IMG/VR virus record: IMGVR_UViG_3300005613_000225
Location: 1-34,399 of that record
Direction: 5' to 3' (one strand)
Origin: a virus
Length of the DNA: 34,399 bases
Below the pieces are notes generated by a model. That model did not search any database and was not told the origin of the DNA. It saw only the letters and a list, made by a program, of their open reading frames with translations. Positions 6,775 through 15,835 of the stretch are shown in pieces (the first letter of the stretch is position 1; each line of letters opens with the position of its first letter). Both the position numbers and the translations under genes were made by a program.

Positions 6775-6824
6775 AATTCAGTGGAGGTCAAAGGGCAATG
6801 TGATAGAAAACCGATCACTCCCAT

Positions 6825-6853
6825 AAGATACCCCGATCCCAGAACCCTGTCAA
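6825..6853 (-). promoter_or_regulatory. Sigma70-type promoter for the 513-aa helicase
   Basis: Minus-strand TTGACA (6853-6848), a 17-nt spacer and TATCTT (6830-6825). The -35 overlaps the stop region of the upstream 161-aa gene. The ATG is about 50 nt downstream. Confidence 0.65.
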
Positions 6854-7335
6854 GAGGTCTGCCAATCTTTTTTGAGTCTCACTCCAAGAACCCTCACCAT
6901 TAAGTCCAGACTCACCTGTTGTGGCCTACCTTTCCAACCATACCAATGAGTTTTCTTTCCCCTATCATGTGGAGGAAATTTACCCACCGTCCAGTATTGT
7001 TCTGCGGTAGCATCATAAACCCGACCTTCATATTGCAACCACCAGTGTTTCTCTCCCCTATAATCTTCCGCACTATATGAAACTAACTCCTCCGTATTCA
7101 TTAAGTAATATAAAGCTTGTGTCGCATGATAACAATGTCCATAATACTGAACCTTTCCTCTATCCTCTGGATATAATAACTTCTTATGTTTTAAAAGATC
7201 ATCACTGAGATTTCTTTGAATCAATCCCATCACTAATCCCATATTATTTTCATTGAACTCCCATGGTTCAAACTCCAAATATCTTGTAGATATAATCTCA
7301 TTCTTATTATATCTAGATCTTTCAACAATCTTCAT
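6850..7335 (-). CDS. Putative transglutaminase/cysteine-peptidase-fold protein (161 aa)
   Basis: I do not recognise a named family, but the residue pattern suggests a papain-like or transglutaminase-like fold. C68 sits at a helix start (GHCYHATQALYYL). H97 follows in KHWWLQ, and D108 is in GRVYDATAEQY, resembling the H..W...xDPT signature of transglutaminase-like domains. The protein is rich in Trp and Tyr and has no signal peptide, so it should act in the host cytoplasm. It has its own consensus-type promoter and is likely expressed early, which would suit a protein acting on a host target. The catalytic assignment is inference. Confidence 0.55.
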   Translation of the reverse strand: MKIVERSRYNKNEIISTRYLEFEPWEFNENNMGLVMGLIQRNLSDDLLKHKKLLYPEDRGKVQYYGHCYHATQALYYLMNTEELVSYSAEDYRGEKHWWLQYEGRVYDATAEQYWTVGKFPPHDRGKKTHWYGWKGRPQQVSLDLMVRVLGVRLKKDWQTS

Positions 7336-7374
7336 GAGCTTAGCTAAAGGCCCCTTATCTTCTCTGACAAGCCG

Positions 7375-7403
7375 ATTCTACTCACACTTTAGAGATTTGT
7401 CAA
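7375..7403 (-). promoter_or_regulatory. Sigma70-type promoter for the 161-aa gene
   Basis: Minus-strand TTGACA (7403-7398), a 17-nt spacer and TAGAAT (7380-7375). It begins just after the stop codon of the 779-aa fibre gene. Confidence 0.65.
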
Positions 7404-7406
7404 GTA

Positions 7407-9746
7407 TCAATAGAAATCATTCCAAGTAGTTCCATCATACCCTTGATGTTTATTAGTTGAAGAATTATAGATAAAAGCACCAGAATAAGTAGAAAGACCA
7501 TCTCTTTGTGCAGTAGTTAAAACTGGAGGCAATAAAAATGCAAGTTCATCAGTTCTTTCACTTAAGTCAATTGCAGATTTTGGTGAAGTAGTACTAAACC
7601 CAAGATTTGCAGTAAAAGTACTAAATCCAACAATTAAATTTGTATTAGAAATAACTCCACCATCTTCATTACTAATTGTTAATGCTGATCCAATAGTTGT
7701 GACACCAGTGATTATAAGATCACTATTAATAGCCGAAATTGAAGCACCAGCACCAGCAATTAGATTATTTGTAACATCTAATTCAAAAAATGTTGAGATT
7801 CCAGATGTTGTATAAAAGTTTTGACTCTCTGGGAATGAAATTGCACTATCGAGAAACAATTCTCCAAGAATTTGAACACTACTTCCAATTGATACAGATT
7901 CTGTACGAATCGCAACATTTCCCGCAATATCAACTTCATTAAAGGTACAGAATCCTACATTTGAATTACACTCAAATTGTTGAACTGTTGTTGCTCCACC
8001 TACCAATAGATTTTCAAGAACTTCAAGGTTTGAAAATGTTGAGATCCCTTCAGAAACATTTAAATTGAAACTTGGTTCATTTGTAAAACTTAAAGCCCCA
8101 CCAACAATAAAATCATTGACTGTAGTAACACCAACATTCGTAAAATAATTAAAATTGGTCGCTTCTAATTTGAAGGTATTTGATACGGTAACATCATTAA
8201 ACGTTGAAACTCCTGATGTGGTGAAAATATTACTTCCATCTGGAAGTAATACTGGGTTTGTAAAGACTGCATTTCCGTTGACTGTGAGATTTCCATCAAC
8301 ATCAAGATCAAATGCAGTTGAAATTCCAGAAGTTGAATTGTATATTAAAGTTCCACTAATTGTAATATCATCATCAATTGTAGTTGCACCATCAATATAA
8401 ACAGTTCCCTCTAGAGAGGAATTTCCCACAACTTGAAGTTTTACATTCGGATTTGTGGCACCTAATCCCAAATTACCATCTTTTGTAAGAGTCATATCCT
8501 CACTAAAGGGATTTCCTCTCAACCATCTAAATGCACCATTTGCATTTGCAATCGATATATTTCTTCCTAAAAAGAATATATTGTCACCATTTGAGTAGTT
8601 TGATAACTCTAATCGATCAATTTCCTGTCTAAGTTCAGCTGTACTTTGACCAATTCCTAGGTCTCCACCTAGATTTAAAGTTGCAGCACCAGTTTCAGTT
8701 AGAATTTCTAAGTTTGTTCCCTCCTGTTGAAAAAGAACTAAGGTTGACTGCGGTTGAGTTGTACCAATACCAATCGCACCATTTGTGACATTAAAAATGG
8801 AACCACCAGTTCCGACTCTTAGACTGTTTTGTGTGACAGTTAAAATGCCAACTGCAAGATCTCCTGTAATATCTGCTCTAGAAACAGTAAATGCAATACC
8901 AGCATCAATGATATTTGCAGAAACAAATCCAACACGAATATCTGGAGTTCCTGTGAGTGATCTTGCCGTAGATGCAACAGCAGTTAAAGTTCCAGTAACT
9001 TCTGCATCAGTAAAAGTTGAAAATCCAGATGAAATAACATCACCTTCAACTTGTCCGACTAAACTCCCAATAAATCCACCTTGGGCAGTTAAAATGCCAC
9101 TAATTTGTAAATTTGGTTCTAACTTGAAATCTGGAATTAGTGGTATTTTATCAAGTTCTAATCTTGGAATTCTCGCTTGAGTTACAATACCAGATGTAAG
9201 TTCATCCGCATTTAGATCTGTTAAGAAATTGCCATCACCAACAAATCTAAATGCTGTAATAACACCAGATGCATATACGGAACCCTCTCTAACGGCAAAT
9301 CCAGTGAAACCTGCTTCTGGGTTTGCACCAACCTGCAATGTGAATTGTGGAAGTAATGTGCCGATACCAACGTTACCTCCATTGTAGATACTGGAAACAC
9401 CAATACCAGTATCTACATCCACCCACTGTGAAGTTGGAATATTTGCAAGAGCTGATCCATCACCAAAGAAAGAAACAACTCCACTTCTGGCAGTCAGAAT
9501 TCCATTTGTGAATGAAAAATCTCCAATAATAACACTTTTACCAATTCCAGTTTCAAGTGTTGCACCAGCAGAAACGATAACTTCTGAAAATGTAGTGAGA
9601 CCAGAAAACGTCGCATCCCTTCGGACATCAAAAAACTTCTGTGGAATTGAGGTTCCAATACCAACTAGAGATCCATTGACGACAAAAGTTTGTTCGTCAA
9701 CTTGAACACCCTCTCTAAAATTAAATACCTTCTTATAGTTAGCCAT
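7407..9746 (-). CDS. Tail fibre-like virion structural protein (779 aa)
   Basis: A long repetitive protein made of beta-rich segments. Recurrent units resemble GIGTxxPxxxL and GVSTFxxLxVxxNLxVGG, the pattern of trimeric fibre shafts and adhesin heads. The N-terminus (ANYKKVFNFREGVQVDEQTF) probably attaches to the particle. The C-terminus (about residues 720-779) carries a YNSSTNKHQGYDGTTW segment common at the tips of phage fibres. It follows the 1945-aa fibre gene and is preceded by TAATAAATA, a T4-late-like promoter. It probably takes part in host recognition. There is no chaperone-type autoprotease domain. Confidence 0.75.
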   Translation of the reverse strand: MANYKKVFNFREGVQVDEQTFVVNGSLVGIGTSIPQKFFDVRRDATFSGLTTFSEVIVSAGATLETGIGKSVIIGDFSFTNGILTARSGVVSFFGDGSALANIPTSQWVDVDTGIGVSSIYNGGNVGIGTLLPQFTLQVGANPEAGFTGFAVREGSVYASGVITAFRFVGDGNFLTDLNADELTSGIVTQARIPRLELDKIPLIPDFKLEPNLQISGILTAQGGFIGSLVGQVEGDVISSGFSTFTDAEVTGTLTAVASTARSLTGTPDIRVGFVSANIIDAGIAFTVSRADITGDLAVGILTVTQNSLRVGTGGSIFNVTNGAIGIGTTQPQSTLVLFQQEGTNLEILTETGAATLNLGGDLGIGQSTAELRQEIDRLELSNYSNGDNIFFLGRNISIANANGAFRWLRGNPFSEDMTLTKDGNLGLGATNPNVKLQVVGNSSLEGTVYIDGATTIDDDITISGTLIYNSTSGISTAFDLDVDGNLTVNGNAVFTNPVLLPDGSNIFTTSGVSTFNDVTVSNTFKLEATNFNYFTNVGVTTVNDFIVGGALSFTNEPSFNLNVSEGISTFSNLEVLENLLVGGATTVQQFECNSNVGFCTFNEVDIAGNVAIRTESVSIGSSVQILGELFLDSAISFPESQNFYTTSGISTFFELDVTNNLIAGAGASISAINSDLIITGVTTIGSALTISNEDGGVISNTNLIVGFSTFTANLGFSTTSPKSAIDLSERTDELAFLLPPVLTTAQRDGLSTYSGAFIYNSSTNKHQGYDGTTWNDFY

Positions 9747-9762
9747 TGATGGTGTTTTGAAT

Positions 9763-9771
9763 TATTTATTA
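9763..9771 (-). promoter_or_regulatory. T4-like late promoter motif (TAATAAATA)
   Basis: Minus-strand TAATAAATA contains the TAA stop of the 1945-aa gene and ends 16 nt before the ATG at 9746. The same 9-mer, again including a stop codon, precedes gene 26 at 26419-26427. It matches T4 late TATAAATA in its AAATA core. Confidence 0.5.
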
Positions 9772-12700
9772 TAGGACTCTAATAATGTAGAAAAGACCAA
9801 TGTAAGGGGGTAGATTTCGATTTGTTCCGGTGACTCCTGAAAGATCTGCTGTAACTGTGTGTCCGTGCCCACCAGCATTTCCCGTATTATGTCCATGACC
9901 ACCACCATCATTTGTATTGTGATTATGGCCCCCAGCACCACCAATATTGTGTGCGTGAGCACCATTACCACCAATACTGTGTCCATGATTTGGTGCGGTA
10001 TTTGTATTATGGCCATGGGCACCAGCCCCACCAGTCCCACCATGACCATGATTACCTGCGGCATTTACACCGTGACCATGATTTCCAGAGTTTCCTGTTC
10101 TAAGGTTCCTATAATTGTTTCGTGCAGATCGACTATTTCGATTTCCATACTCTACAGCTGATCCTTCAGTTCTACTGTAGTCATGTGTATGATTTCCTCC
10201 ACCAGTGGCATTATGGCCATGAGCACCACCACCACCAACGTTATGTCCATGGTTACCCACATTACTGATATTATGACCATGAGCACCAGCACCACCAATA
10301 TTGTGTCCATGATTTGGTGCGGTATTTGTATTATGAACGTGATCTCCGACCGCATTCACACCATGAGTATGGTTTGAAACATCACTTACATTATGAGTGT
10401 GATCAGAAACATTTGATGCATTAATATTATGAGTATGACTGATAACATCAGAATCTTTTTGACCACCAGTTCCACCAAGATTATAGATACTTCCGGCAGT
10501 CACAACAAATCGATCTGTCAAATCTGGCAATAGGAATGTGGATCCTGATGGATTTGCACCATATGGGAAACTCAATCCACCATTAGTCAATGTATCATAA
10601 AGTTCTGGATATGTCGCCTGAGACAATGTAGAACCATCACAAACTTTCCAATTTGCTGGAATGGAGCTGCTATTTCCTGCCCATGAAATAATTGCACCAA
10701 TTGGTGGTAAATTTGGAGCATCAATAAATTGTGCAGAAATATCACCAACAACATCAAGATCATCATCAATTCTAGTGAGTCCAGTCGCACTATCTAACGT
10801 TAAGTCTCCAGAAGTAGTCTCAATTTTTGAGGTGGATGCGGCAACGCCAATATTAATATCTGCAAGATCTGCACCAGCATCACCTTGAATCAGTCCTGCA
10901 AAAGTGCCAACACCAGCAACATTTAGAGCGCCTTGAATATCAGCACTTCCACTAGATCTAAATCTTCCAGTGACTTCAAGGTTTGCATCAATTTTTGTAT
11001 TACCAGTAACATTTAAAACATTGTTAACAGTGAGTGGGCCATCAAATTGTGAAAGAAGTGTCTTAGCAGGACCACCTTCAACAACTAGACGTTGACCAAT
11101 GGTAACTTCATCAAAGATAACGCTCAGAACTGATGCATTTTCGCCACGAACAGTTGGAATTGGTGCATCAAATGTAGATTGCTCACCAGTTGATGGATTA
11201 ATAATCGTATTACCAATGAAGAAGTCACCATCATTGTTCATAGCGGTGTATACAACCACACCACCAGATCTCTTTTGAGACTGTGTTAGAAACTCTTCTT
11301 TATCAGTCAAACTGATTGTTTGTACCTGAGGTAGACCAGTTGAATAGTTACCAGGACCATATCCTAAGTATTCAAATGTATGACCAGAACCTCTCAAAAT
11401 AGAAGGTCTACGAAGTTCTGCACCTTTAACTTTAATTCTACGAACAAGTGCTCCCTGTTGATGTGTCTTTGTATCCGCACCAAGATAACCTCTGATGACA
11501 GTTAATTCATCATTGTTTGATCCAGAGAGTTCAGAACTGGCGATTCTCATGATTTCGCCATTAATTTCAATAAAGGATCCAATTGGGAATCTCTTATCCG
11601 TAGAAATGCCAGAGTTTGGCATACTGATGATAACTTTATTATCAGTCTCACCAGAACCAAGATCATTGTTCAGAATGCCAGATTCACCATCAAATAAGTT
11701 ATAAACTCTGGAACCAATAGATTCAGTATCTGCAGTAATATCACCACCCTTTGCATTAAATGCTGAAGGAAGAATTAGATGTGGATTTGTTCTTAATTCA
11801 TCATTTGTTGCGATTGTTACGGTCAGAATACCAACTCTTTCAAGAACGGTATAGTCACCAACTTTATTGTTAGATGTATCTACCAAACGGAAACTAGATC
11901 CAGCAACAAGGCCATGTGCATTGTTAGTAACAATTGTTGAGATGCCACTGAAAGTAATGATTGTGTTAATTCCAACAACCTTTCCACAATCAATGAGATA
12001 TTGATTCTCAATTGGATTTGGATCGCCAGAAGTAATAGCAAAGGAAACTTGTGTCTTAGATGGAGTTGAAAGAACTCGATAAATTCCATCATCAGTCTTA
12101 CCAACACCAGTCAGTTGAATTGCATTATCAACAAAAGTTGTAATGCCAGAATTTGCAATTGTGATCTCTGCACCAGTAAATCCATCTAGATCAAGTGTCT
12201 CTCCATCAGAATATCCAGATCCACCAGAAATAATCTGAACATTTTCTACTGCACCACCAGAACCAACAGTGACTCTTGCTGTTGCTCCATCCCAGTCAGA
12301 TGTTCCATCATTTAGAAGTTTGACATTATAGTAATCACCTTCGGTAAATCCACTTGCTCCAGTGAGAGTGGAGTACGTCACAATACCAGATAAGTTATGA
12401 GGACGATCTAATGTGACAGTTGCAATACCAACGACATCATTTCTTTCAAATGAAACAATTGTCCTACCAAAACCAATCGCCTTAGATAGATAGTCAACAC
12501 TTTCTCTGGTGATGCTATTTTCGGGGTCATCAACAGCAACATCTGCAATTGGAGATCTCTTTGCAAAAGATTTAGCTGCTCTTGGGTTTGGATCTACATT
12601 ATCTCTATCAAGTTGTGGATAGAATCTTTCAATTTTTGGTAGAAACTTAAGATTTGTAAATTCTTCAGTAATTGCATTATTTGCCGCAAGAACATTAAAG

Positions 12701-15606
12701 TGATAGATACCATCACTAATTCCTGGAATATGCTTCTGAATAACTTCAGATCTGTAAACACTTAAGTTTGTATTATTATCTACTCTCTGATATCTTGCCA
12801 TTAAAGCAATTCGATTATTCATATCAGATGTGAAATCACCAGGACTTCTGGGATTTCCATTTACATCAGTTGTGGAATATGTAAATGTCTTATCATCTAA
12901 GACTGATGTAACTGTGAATGTTCCATTGTATCCACTTAAAGCTGCACCAACAACATTTGTTGTGCTCTGAACATCAACAATTTTAACAACATCACCAACA
13001 TTTAAGTCATGAGGAAGATCTACTCTTGTGGTGATTGTAGAACCAGTTACAGAACATGTAGAAATATATCTTGGATTTCGGTTGAAGTCATAATCATTGA
13101 CATCAATAGATGAAATTGTAAAGTCTTGATTATTTCTTGCGGAAGTTGAATTGCTATCTTGTAAGATGAAACCATCAACTGGGTTTCTTCCGAGAGCAGA
13201 TTCCTTTGGTACAAAATATCGTACTTTATAAATCTTATCTCCTAGGTTACGGTTATCAGAACGTCTCTTGAGATAAGTTTCACTCGTTTGAGCACCGATT
13301 CCAATAATACCACCCTGACTTAGAAATGAATTATAAATTTCATTATTTTCATTGACGTGAATAAACCAGTTGTTGTGATTTGGATCAAAAAGAATTGGAC
13401 AACCAATTTCATTTGCAGCCTTATCAGAAACTCGACTTTCAACTCTGAGACCAGTTCCACCATATACTGTAATCGCTTCTCCTCTTAAAGCATTGCTTAG
13501 AGTTGAAGCAACTCTGAAGAGTGCCAGATTGATTCCATCTACAATTGCATAGTAAATGGTATCTTCTTCAAGGTTTTCGGGAAGATCTCCATCTTCACTT
13601 AGAATACGAACCTTTTCACCAGTGACTAGATTGTGATTTACTGCACATGAAAAACGACCCTGTGCATCTAGACCAACAATATCAGTGATTCTTTCCTTAG
13701 ATCCCTGACCAGTTGCGATAGTAGATGATGTGGATACTACATTGTCAGTGATTAGAATGTTTGCAGAATATTCAGTGGCATTAACGCTTACAAAAAGTTT
13801 ATCTCCCTGTCTTGCACCAATTCGATAACCCTGAGAAATAATTGCAGGAGGGTTATCCTGATCAGTAAATCCAAATAGATAGAGATGACTTGTAATACCA
13901 ACAGAAGTTGTGAGACCAACATCTAGTGTGAAAAGATCAATCTCAGTCTCTTCTTCTGAGATTGATTTTGGTGCAACAATTGATGTAATATAACCCTGAT
14001 CATCTTTTGCAAATGCTTCAGCCTTAAATCCATTGGAAATAAGAGCAATTTGTCCAAAGTTTGAGTTTGAGTTTGTAATGGATGCGTCACCACCAGTTTC
14101 ACAAACAAAATGACCATTAAATCCAATAGCGAACACAGACACAATCTGAATGATTGAATCATTATTCATCTTAATATGATGAGTTTCCCATCCACGACGA
14201 TAGACAGCACGGCTATCAAGGTGATAAACAGTATTTGAATTGGTAGAACTGGAACCAGATGCCAATGCACCACCAGTTACCTTTGTGATGGGAATGGAAT
14301 CATAAGTTCTAGATACTGGGTTATATTTTACGAAAGCACGGTCATCCTTCTGCAGAGAAACAGCAGTGAACTGTGCAACAACCATGCTTCGGAATCCAGA
14401 TGCAGTTGCACCATCCGCAAGCATTCCATTCATACCATAAACGGAACGTAGAGAGACGTTGAAGACGTACGGAGATGCACCTGTGACTGTATCGGTCTCA
14501 ATTGTTGCATCCGCCCCAGAGACGATTCCAGTGGCAGCCAAGAGGGGATCTACATCAGGTAATAGATAGGTAAAACTAGTTGCAGAAGGTACTGATTGTA
14601 CGAAAGTCGAAATGTTGTAATCTGCTGGAGAAACACCCTTAATCTTAATTGGAGTACCAACTGTTAGATCATGTGGGGAATTTGTATTGACAGTAACAAC
14701 AGACGTTGGACTGACACCATCACCAGAGAAAATGCTGGAAATTGTGATTGGGTCAGATGCGAATGCACCTACAATTTCCCATTCAATCCGACTCTTGGAG
14801 AATCCTTGTGCTTGAGTGGGGAACTTCTGGTCAATATTTCTTCCAGATGCTTCATTAAAAGCATTTGAAAGTTTGCTATAATACATATCAAGGTCAGTCA
14901 GACCAGTGCCATCAACTTGATTGACACCATCAGCAAATCCAAAACAAACAAGTTTATGGTGTGAGAATGTGGGTCTAGACTTATTAATATCTGAAAAGTC
15001 TTGAGGATCTGTATAAACTTCAGAATTTAGATCTCCATCAAAAAAAGTAAAGTCTCTAAAGTAACAAGTACCAGTTAAACGAATTAAAGAAGTATTTCCA
15101 GCATCATCATCAGTTGGATTTGGCACATACATTGGACGAATCTTTGTCTTTCTAAGATCCAATCCAACAATTGCAGTACCTCTTGGAAGAATACAACCAC
15201 CATGAATACTATTAAACTTATATAACATGTTGTCTTCAACATCCAAGTCGAAGACAGACTCTAGAGAAAGAGTTAGAGTGGACTGTGCAAGAGTCTCTGT
15301 CCCACCAGGGGAGATTGCTTTTGCAACTCCGGCGTCATCTTTAATCTTAAATCCTGGACGGTTATCGACAAAGTGATCACCGGGAAAAAGTAAAATTGTA
15401 GTTCTATCAAATAAATCGTTATCGTTTCCTCTTACATAAGAAAATCTTGCTGACTCGATAAGAGCTCTTTGAAGTGTCTTAAATGGTTGGGATAATGAAT
15501 TGCCCTGGTTCTCGATGCTATCAGTTGCACCAATGTCATTTGGATTCACATACAGAATTTTTCCCTCTGTATTCTTAATAAAATTCTGAAGTTTACTAAG
15601 AGGCAT
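9769..15606 (-). CDS. Giant tail fibre / receptor-binding protein with collar domain and HxH needle
   Basis: A 1945-aa virion protein. The N-terminus (KILYVNPNDIGATD..., QPFKTLQRALIE) resembles the start of pectate-lyase-like beta-helix fibres. The long middle is beta-rich with scattered GGSGYSDGE-type repeats. Around residues 1632-1710 (PIGAIISWAG, WKVCDGSTLS, FLLPDLTDRFV) is a phage tail-collar domain as in T4 gp12. Residues 1724-1916 contain 17 HxH motifs, mostly every 10 residues, like the GxHxH iron-binding needle of T4 gp37 but far longer. The end NLPPYIGLFYIIRVL is typical of collar-containing fibres. Translation may be controlled by the hairpin at 15611-15654. The T4 equivalent is uncertain (features of both gp12 and gp37). 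Confidence 0.85.
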   Translation of the reverse strand: MPLSKLQNFIKNTEGKILYVNPNDIGATDSIENQGNSLSQPFKTLQRALIESARFSYVRGNDNDLFDRTTILLFPGDHFVDNRPGFKIKDDAGVAKAISPGGTETLAQSTLTLSLESVFDLDVEDNMLYKFNSIHGGCILPRGTAIVGLDLRKTKIRPMYVPNPTDDDAGNTSLIRLTGTCYFRDFTFFDGDLNSEVYTDPQDFSDINKSRPTFSHHKLVCFGFADGVNQVDGTGLTDLDMYYSKLSNAFNEASGRNIDQKFPTQAQGFSKSRIEWEIVGAFASDPITISSIFSGDGVSPTSVVTVNTNSPHDLTVGTPIKIKGVSPADYNISTFVQSVPSATSFTYLLPDVDPLLAATGIVSGADATIETDTVTGASPYVFNVSLRSVYGMNGMLADGATASGFRSMVVAQFTAVSLQKDDRAFVKYNPVSRTYDSIPITKVTGGALASGSSSTNSNTVYHLDSRAVYRRGWETHHIKMNNDSIIQIVSVFAIGFNGHFVCETGGDASITNSNSNFGQIALISNGFKAEAFAKDDQGYITSIVAPKSISEEETEIDLFTLDVGLTTSVGITSHLYLFGFTDQDNPPAIISQGYRIGARQGDKLFVSVNATEYSANILITDNVVSTSSTIATGQGSKERITDIVGLDAQGRFSCAVNHNLVTGEKVRILSEDGDLPENLEEDTIYYAIVDGINLALFRVASTLSNALRGEAITVYGGTGLRVESRVSDKAANEIGCPILFDPNHNNWFIHVNENNEIYNSFLSQGGIIGIGAQTSETYLKRRSDNRNLGDKIYKVRYFVPKESALGRNPVDGFILQDSNSTSARNNQDFTISSIDVNDYDFNRNPRYISTCSVTGSTITTRVDLPHDLNVGDVVKIVDVQSTTNVVGAALSGYNGTFTVTSVLDDKTFTYSTTDVNGNPRSPGDFTSDMNNRIALMARYQRVDNNTNLSVYRSEVIQKHIPGISDGIYHFNVLAANNAITEEFTNLKFLPKIERFYPQLDRDNVDPNPRAAKSFAKRSPIADVAVDDPENSITRESVDYLSKAIGFGRTIVSFERNDVVGIATVTLDRPHNLSGIVTYSTLTGASGFTEGDYYNVKLLNDGTSDWDGATARVTVGSGGAVENVQIISGGSGYSDGETLDLDGFTGAEITIANSGITTFVDNAIQLTGVGKTDDGIYRVLSTPSKTQVSFAITSGDPNPIENQYLIDCGKVVGINTIITFSGISTIVTNNAHGLVAGSSFRLVDTSNNKVGDYTVLERVGILTVTIATNDELRTNPHLILPSAFNAKGGDITADTESIGSRVYNLFDGESGILNNDLGSGETDNKVIISMPNSGISTDKRFPIGSFIEINGEIMRIASSELSGSNNDELTVIRGYLGADTKTHQQGALVRRIKVKGAELRRPSILRGSGHTFEYLGYGPGNYSTGLPQVQTISLTDKEEFLTQSQKRSGGVVVYTAMNNDGDFFIGNTIINPSTGEQSTFDAPIPTVRGENASVLSVIFDEVTIGQRLVVEGGPAKTLLSQFDGPLTVNNVLNVTGNTKIDANLEVTGRFRSSGSADIQGALNVAGVGTFAGLIQGDAGADLADINIGVAASTSKIETTSGDLTLDSATGLTRIDDDLDVVGDISAQFIDAPNLPPIGAIISWAGNSSSIPANWKVCDGSTLSQATYPELYDTLTNGGLSFPYGANPSGSTFLLPDLTDRFVVTAGSIYNLGGTGGQKDSDVISHTHNINASNVSDHTHNVSDVSNHTHGVNAVGDHVHNTNTAPNHGHNIGGAGAHGHNISNVGNHGHNVGGGGAHGHNATGGGNHTHDYSRTEGSAVEYGNRNSRSARNNYRNLRTGNSGNHGHGVNAAGNHGHGGTGGAGAHGHNTNTAPNHGHSIGGNGAHAHNIGGAGGHNHNTNDGGGHGHNTGNAGGHGHTVTADLSGVTGTNRNLPPYIGLFYIIRVL
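9859..10437 (-). repeat. Decapeptide (30-bp) direct repeat coding 17 HxH motifs
   Basis: Within the fibre gene, a 30-bp unit encoding HGHNxxGxGA-type decapeptides repeats with drift. Motifs include HTH, HVH, HGH, HAH and HNH. One interruption carries an Arg/Asn-rich insert (near 10080-10180). Near-identical units recur in both halves (HNTNTAPNHGHxIGG), suggesting duplication by slippage or recombination. By analogy with T4 gp37, each trimer level could bind a metal ion. Confidence 0.85.
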
Positions 15607-15610
15607 GGAT

Positions 15611-15654
15611 ATAAAGTCGCTAACTTTTCTTTATGATCTATTTAGCGACTTTAT
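15611..15654 (-). promoter_or_regulatory. 13-bp hairpin over the initiation region of the giant fibre gene
   Basis: Minus-strand ATAAAGTCGCTAA (15654-15642) pairs perfectly with TTAGCGACTTTAT (15623-15611) across an 18-nt loop. The right arm ends 4 nt before the ATG at 15606, so it would cover the ribosome-binding region. A CTAAATA motif straddles the end of the left arm. It could also act as a 3' end signal for the tRNA transcript, but no T-run follows. Confidence 0.65.
15639..15645 (-). promoter_or_regulatory. CTAAATA late-promoter-like motif inside the hairpin
   Basis: Minus-strand CTAAATA lies at the left-arm/loop junction. A T4-type late start would fall a few bases downstream, in the loop, giving transcripts that lack the left arm and cannot form the hairpin. 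Confidence 0.4.
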
Positions 15655-15670
15655 AACTGTATGATTAAGT

Positions 15671-15753
15671 GCGAGAAGGGGGACTTGAACCCCCACGTCC
15701 TAAAGGACAACAAATTTTAAGTCTGGTGCGTCTACCAATTCCGCCATACTCGC
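15671..15753 (-). tRNA. tRNA-Leu(UAA)
   Basis: An 83-nt minus-strand sequence folds as a class II tRNA. The acceptor GCGAGTA pairs with TTCTCGC with one T-T mismatch. The anticodon loop CTTAAAA gives anticodon TAA, and there is a variable arm GTCC/GGAC. The T-arm has a GGGGG stem and TTCAAGT loop. No CCA is encoded. The anticodon stem contains a weak C-T pair. It reads UUA (and perhaps UUG), a frequent codon in this AT-rich phage. It lies one base after tRNA-Ile and is probably cotranscribed from the promoter at 16212-16240. Confidence 0.9.
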
Positions 15754-15754
15754 T

Positions 15755-15829
15755 TGGTAGGACCGCCGAGAATTGAACTCGGTTCACACGCTTATAAGGC
15801 ATGGGCTTTAACCAATAAGCAACGGTCCC
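15755..15829 (-). tRNA. tRNA-Ile(UAU)
   Basis: A 75-nt minus-strand cloverleaf. The acceptor GGGACCG pairs with CGGTCCT (G-T at the first pair), the D-stem is GCTT/AAGC, and the anticodon stem is CATGC/GCGTG around loop CTTATAA (anticodon TAT). The T-stem is CCGAG/CTCGG with a TTCAATT loop, and the 3' CCA is encoded. It reads AUA, which bacteria usually decode with a lysidine-modified CAU tRNA, so the phage brings a direct decoder. It is separated from tRNA-Leu by one nucleotide. Confidence 0.9.
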
Positions 15830-15835
15830 AAAAAA

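Noticed and set aside
8785-9180. Plus-strand 131-aa open frame
   Set aside because: Antisense shadow of the repetitive 779-aa fibre gene.
9859-10437. Possible CRISPR-like array of about 30-bp repeats
   Set aside because: The units are in-frame codon repeats of a fibre gene with no unique spacers; several opposite-strand open frames here are their shadows.
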